This document shows, one piece after another, positions 63,208 to 64,000 of a DNA stretch of 64,000 nucleotides (positions within the stretch are counted from its first letter, which is position 1; each line of letters begins with the position of its first letter). Below the pieces are notes generated by a model, which saw only the letters and a program-made list of their open reading frames with translations, was not told the origin of the DNA and did not search any database. Both the position numbers and the translations under genes were made by a program. The DNA is from Colwellia sp. (GTDB taxonomy: Bacteria; Pseudomonadota; Gammaproteobacteria; Enterobacterales; Alteromonadaceae): the NCBI GenBank assembly GCA_002733765.1, contig NVWU01000005.1:225877-289876 (forward strand), read 5' to 3'.

Positions 63208-64000
63208 ATGAAAAAGTTAATTCTTAGTTTAGCCATTATCAGCGCGCTTAGTTTAGCTGGTTGTGATAGTGAAACCATTAAAGATATAGAAAAAGATGTA
63301 GCTAATAATCCTACACCCATAGTTGCTTCGGCAAGAGTTGTGTTTGATCCCGGTGCAGATGAACCAAGGCTATCAATACCAAATAACCTATTATTTTTAG
63401 GTTCTCAAGATGGAACTCTAAATTTGCCAGCTGAGAACCTTGAAAATGAAGCGGGTGAAAAATTGCCCGCTGATTATTTAAATCCTTCAGCAGCGGTTGG
63501 TGCACTTGATGGTTGGTCAACCGTTAACCCATTTTTACTCGAGATAGATTTTCCTGCAGATACAACACTAGACGGTAATTCAGTTTATAGCTCTGCTTCA
63601 GTGAAAATGTTTGAAACTATCATGGGCGGTGATACGGGTTGTGAAGGCGTTTCTCCTGCTGCGGCATGTGGTTTTGTGAGAGAACTAACTTTTGGACTTG
63701 ATTTTATTGCAAAAGCTTCAGGTAATAGTATTGCTATTATCCCTCTGATACCACTTAAAGCGAAAACCGGCTATGTAGTAGCACTGACAAATAATTTAAA
63801 AGACAGTAACGGCAAAGCTGTGGCAGGTTCAACAAGCTACGAGGCAGTGCGTCAAGATGTTACTGCTAACCCATTACCGGCAGGTTCACTGCAAGATTTA
63901 CAAAAACTTATCAATAGTTATGAAAATGTTGTTGCCGCTGCAGGTGTAGATAAAGACAGTCTCATTTATACGATGAGTATGACTACCCAGTCTATTGAAG
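63208..64000 (+). CDS. VolA/Pla-1-type surface lipase lipoprotein (N-terminal part)
   Basis: The first 264 codons of a gene that leaves the window. A lipoprotein signal with lipobox LAGC (Cys 22) is followed by 'ARVVFDPGADEPRLSIPNNLLFLGSQDGTLNLP', the N-terminal domain of Pla-1/cef lipases and the Vibrio outer-membrane lysophospholipase VolA. The catalytic domain lies beyond the edge. It is expected at the cell surface, releasing fatty acids from lysophospholipids; fadD nearby would activate such acids. GGGGAG lies 8 bases before the ATG. Confidence 0.85.
   Translation, partial: MKKLILSLAIISALSLAGCDSETIKDIEKDVANNPTPIVASARVVFDPGADEPRLSIPNNLLFLGSQDGTLNLPAENLENEAGEKLPADYLNPSAAVGALDGWSTVNPFLLEIDFPADTTLDGNSVYSSASVKMFETIMGGDTGCEGVSPAAACGFVRELTFGLDFIAKASGNSIAIIPLIPLKAKTGYVVALTNNLKDSNGKAVAGSTSYEAVRQDVTANPLPAGSLQDLQKLINSYENVVAAAGVDKDSLIYTMSMTTQSIE

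Noticed and set aside
63311-63520. Minus-strand open frame in the lipase gene
   Set aside because: It is antisense to a clear lipoprotein reading frame and has no start context.

Overview
The window reads as chromosomal DNA of a low-GC marine gammaproteobacterium of the Alteromonadales, most like Colwellia. This is an inference from AT-rich codon use, from protein sequences that resemble E. coli/Vibrio/Shewanella orthologues at a distance, and from the apt-dnaX-ybaB and recR-htpG-adk gene sets. No database search was possible. I saw no prophage, CRISPR array, rRNA or tRNA.

Layout. 1-5.7 kb: the end of an unidentified gene, an ATM1-type ABC exporter, a DUF1415 protein, a membrane protein, a Bax-like glucosaminidase and ttcA. 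6-12.9 kb: an RND efflux pair (inner-membrane pump plus lipoprotein adaptor) with a divergent TetR gene and two operator-like repeats, a TauE/SafE permease and a second TetR gene. 13-16.5 kb: a PNPOx-DUF1348 fusion gene with a promoter/operator typical of TetR control, then a bufferin-type operon (DUF2282 precursor, DUF692/MNIO modification enzyme, DUF2063 partner). 16.9-23.4 kb: galU, pgi, an orphan receiver protein, apt, dnaX (with a dnaX-type -1 frameshift signal) and ybaB. 23.4-25 kb: a MITE-like element, a decayed cupin gene, a ribbon-helix-helix protein and a DJ-1/PfpI protein.

25.4-41.1 kb, all on the minus strand: a complete Tad (Flp pilus) locus. In transcription order: AraC-type regulator, L,D-transpeptidase, Flp pilin, TadV peptidase, a family-typical but uncharacterised AAA+ ATPase, RcpC/CpaB, RcpA/CpaC secretin, a small lipoprotein, TadG-like, two TadE/F-like pseudopilins, TadZ, TadA, TadB, TadC, TadD. 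This block and a SEC-C gene lie between ybaB and recR, which are adjacent in E. coli and many relatives, so the locus appears to have been inserted into a conserved housekeeping cluster.

41.6-46.8 kb: SEC-C protein, recR, htpG (sigma-32 type promoter), adk, an ElaA-like acetyltransferase and a small gene broken by a 1-base frameshift in an A7 tract. 46.9-54.5 kb: the complete histidine operon hisGDCBHAF(IE), preceded by a his leader peptide with five consecutive His codons and an attenuator hairpin. 54.7-64 kb: a small hypothetical gene, the DinG-family helicase yoaA, tsaB, a second MITE-like element ending at the start codon of a small hypothetical gene, an M50-like membrane protease, an alpha/beta hydrolase, fadD (FadR-like operator at the promoter), a YciK-like SDR, and the first 264 codons of a VolA/Pla-1-type surface lipase lipoprotein running off the window.

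Nothing here is a wholly unknown system. The strongest points are the bufferin operon, the Tad locus with its extra ATPase, transpeptidase and regulator, the dnaX frameshift signal, the his attenuator, two related MITE-like elements with different termini, and two small decayed genes.
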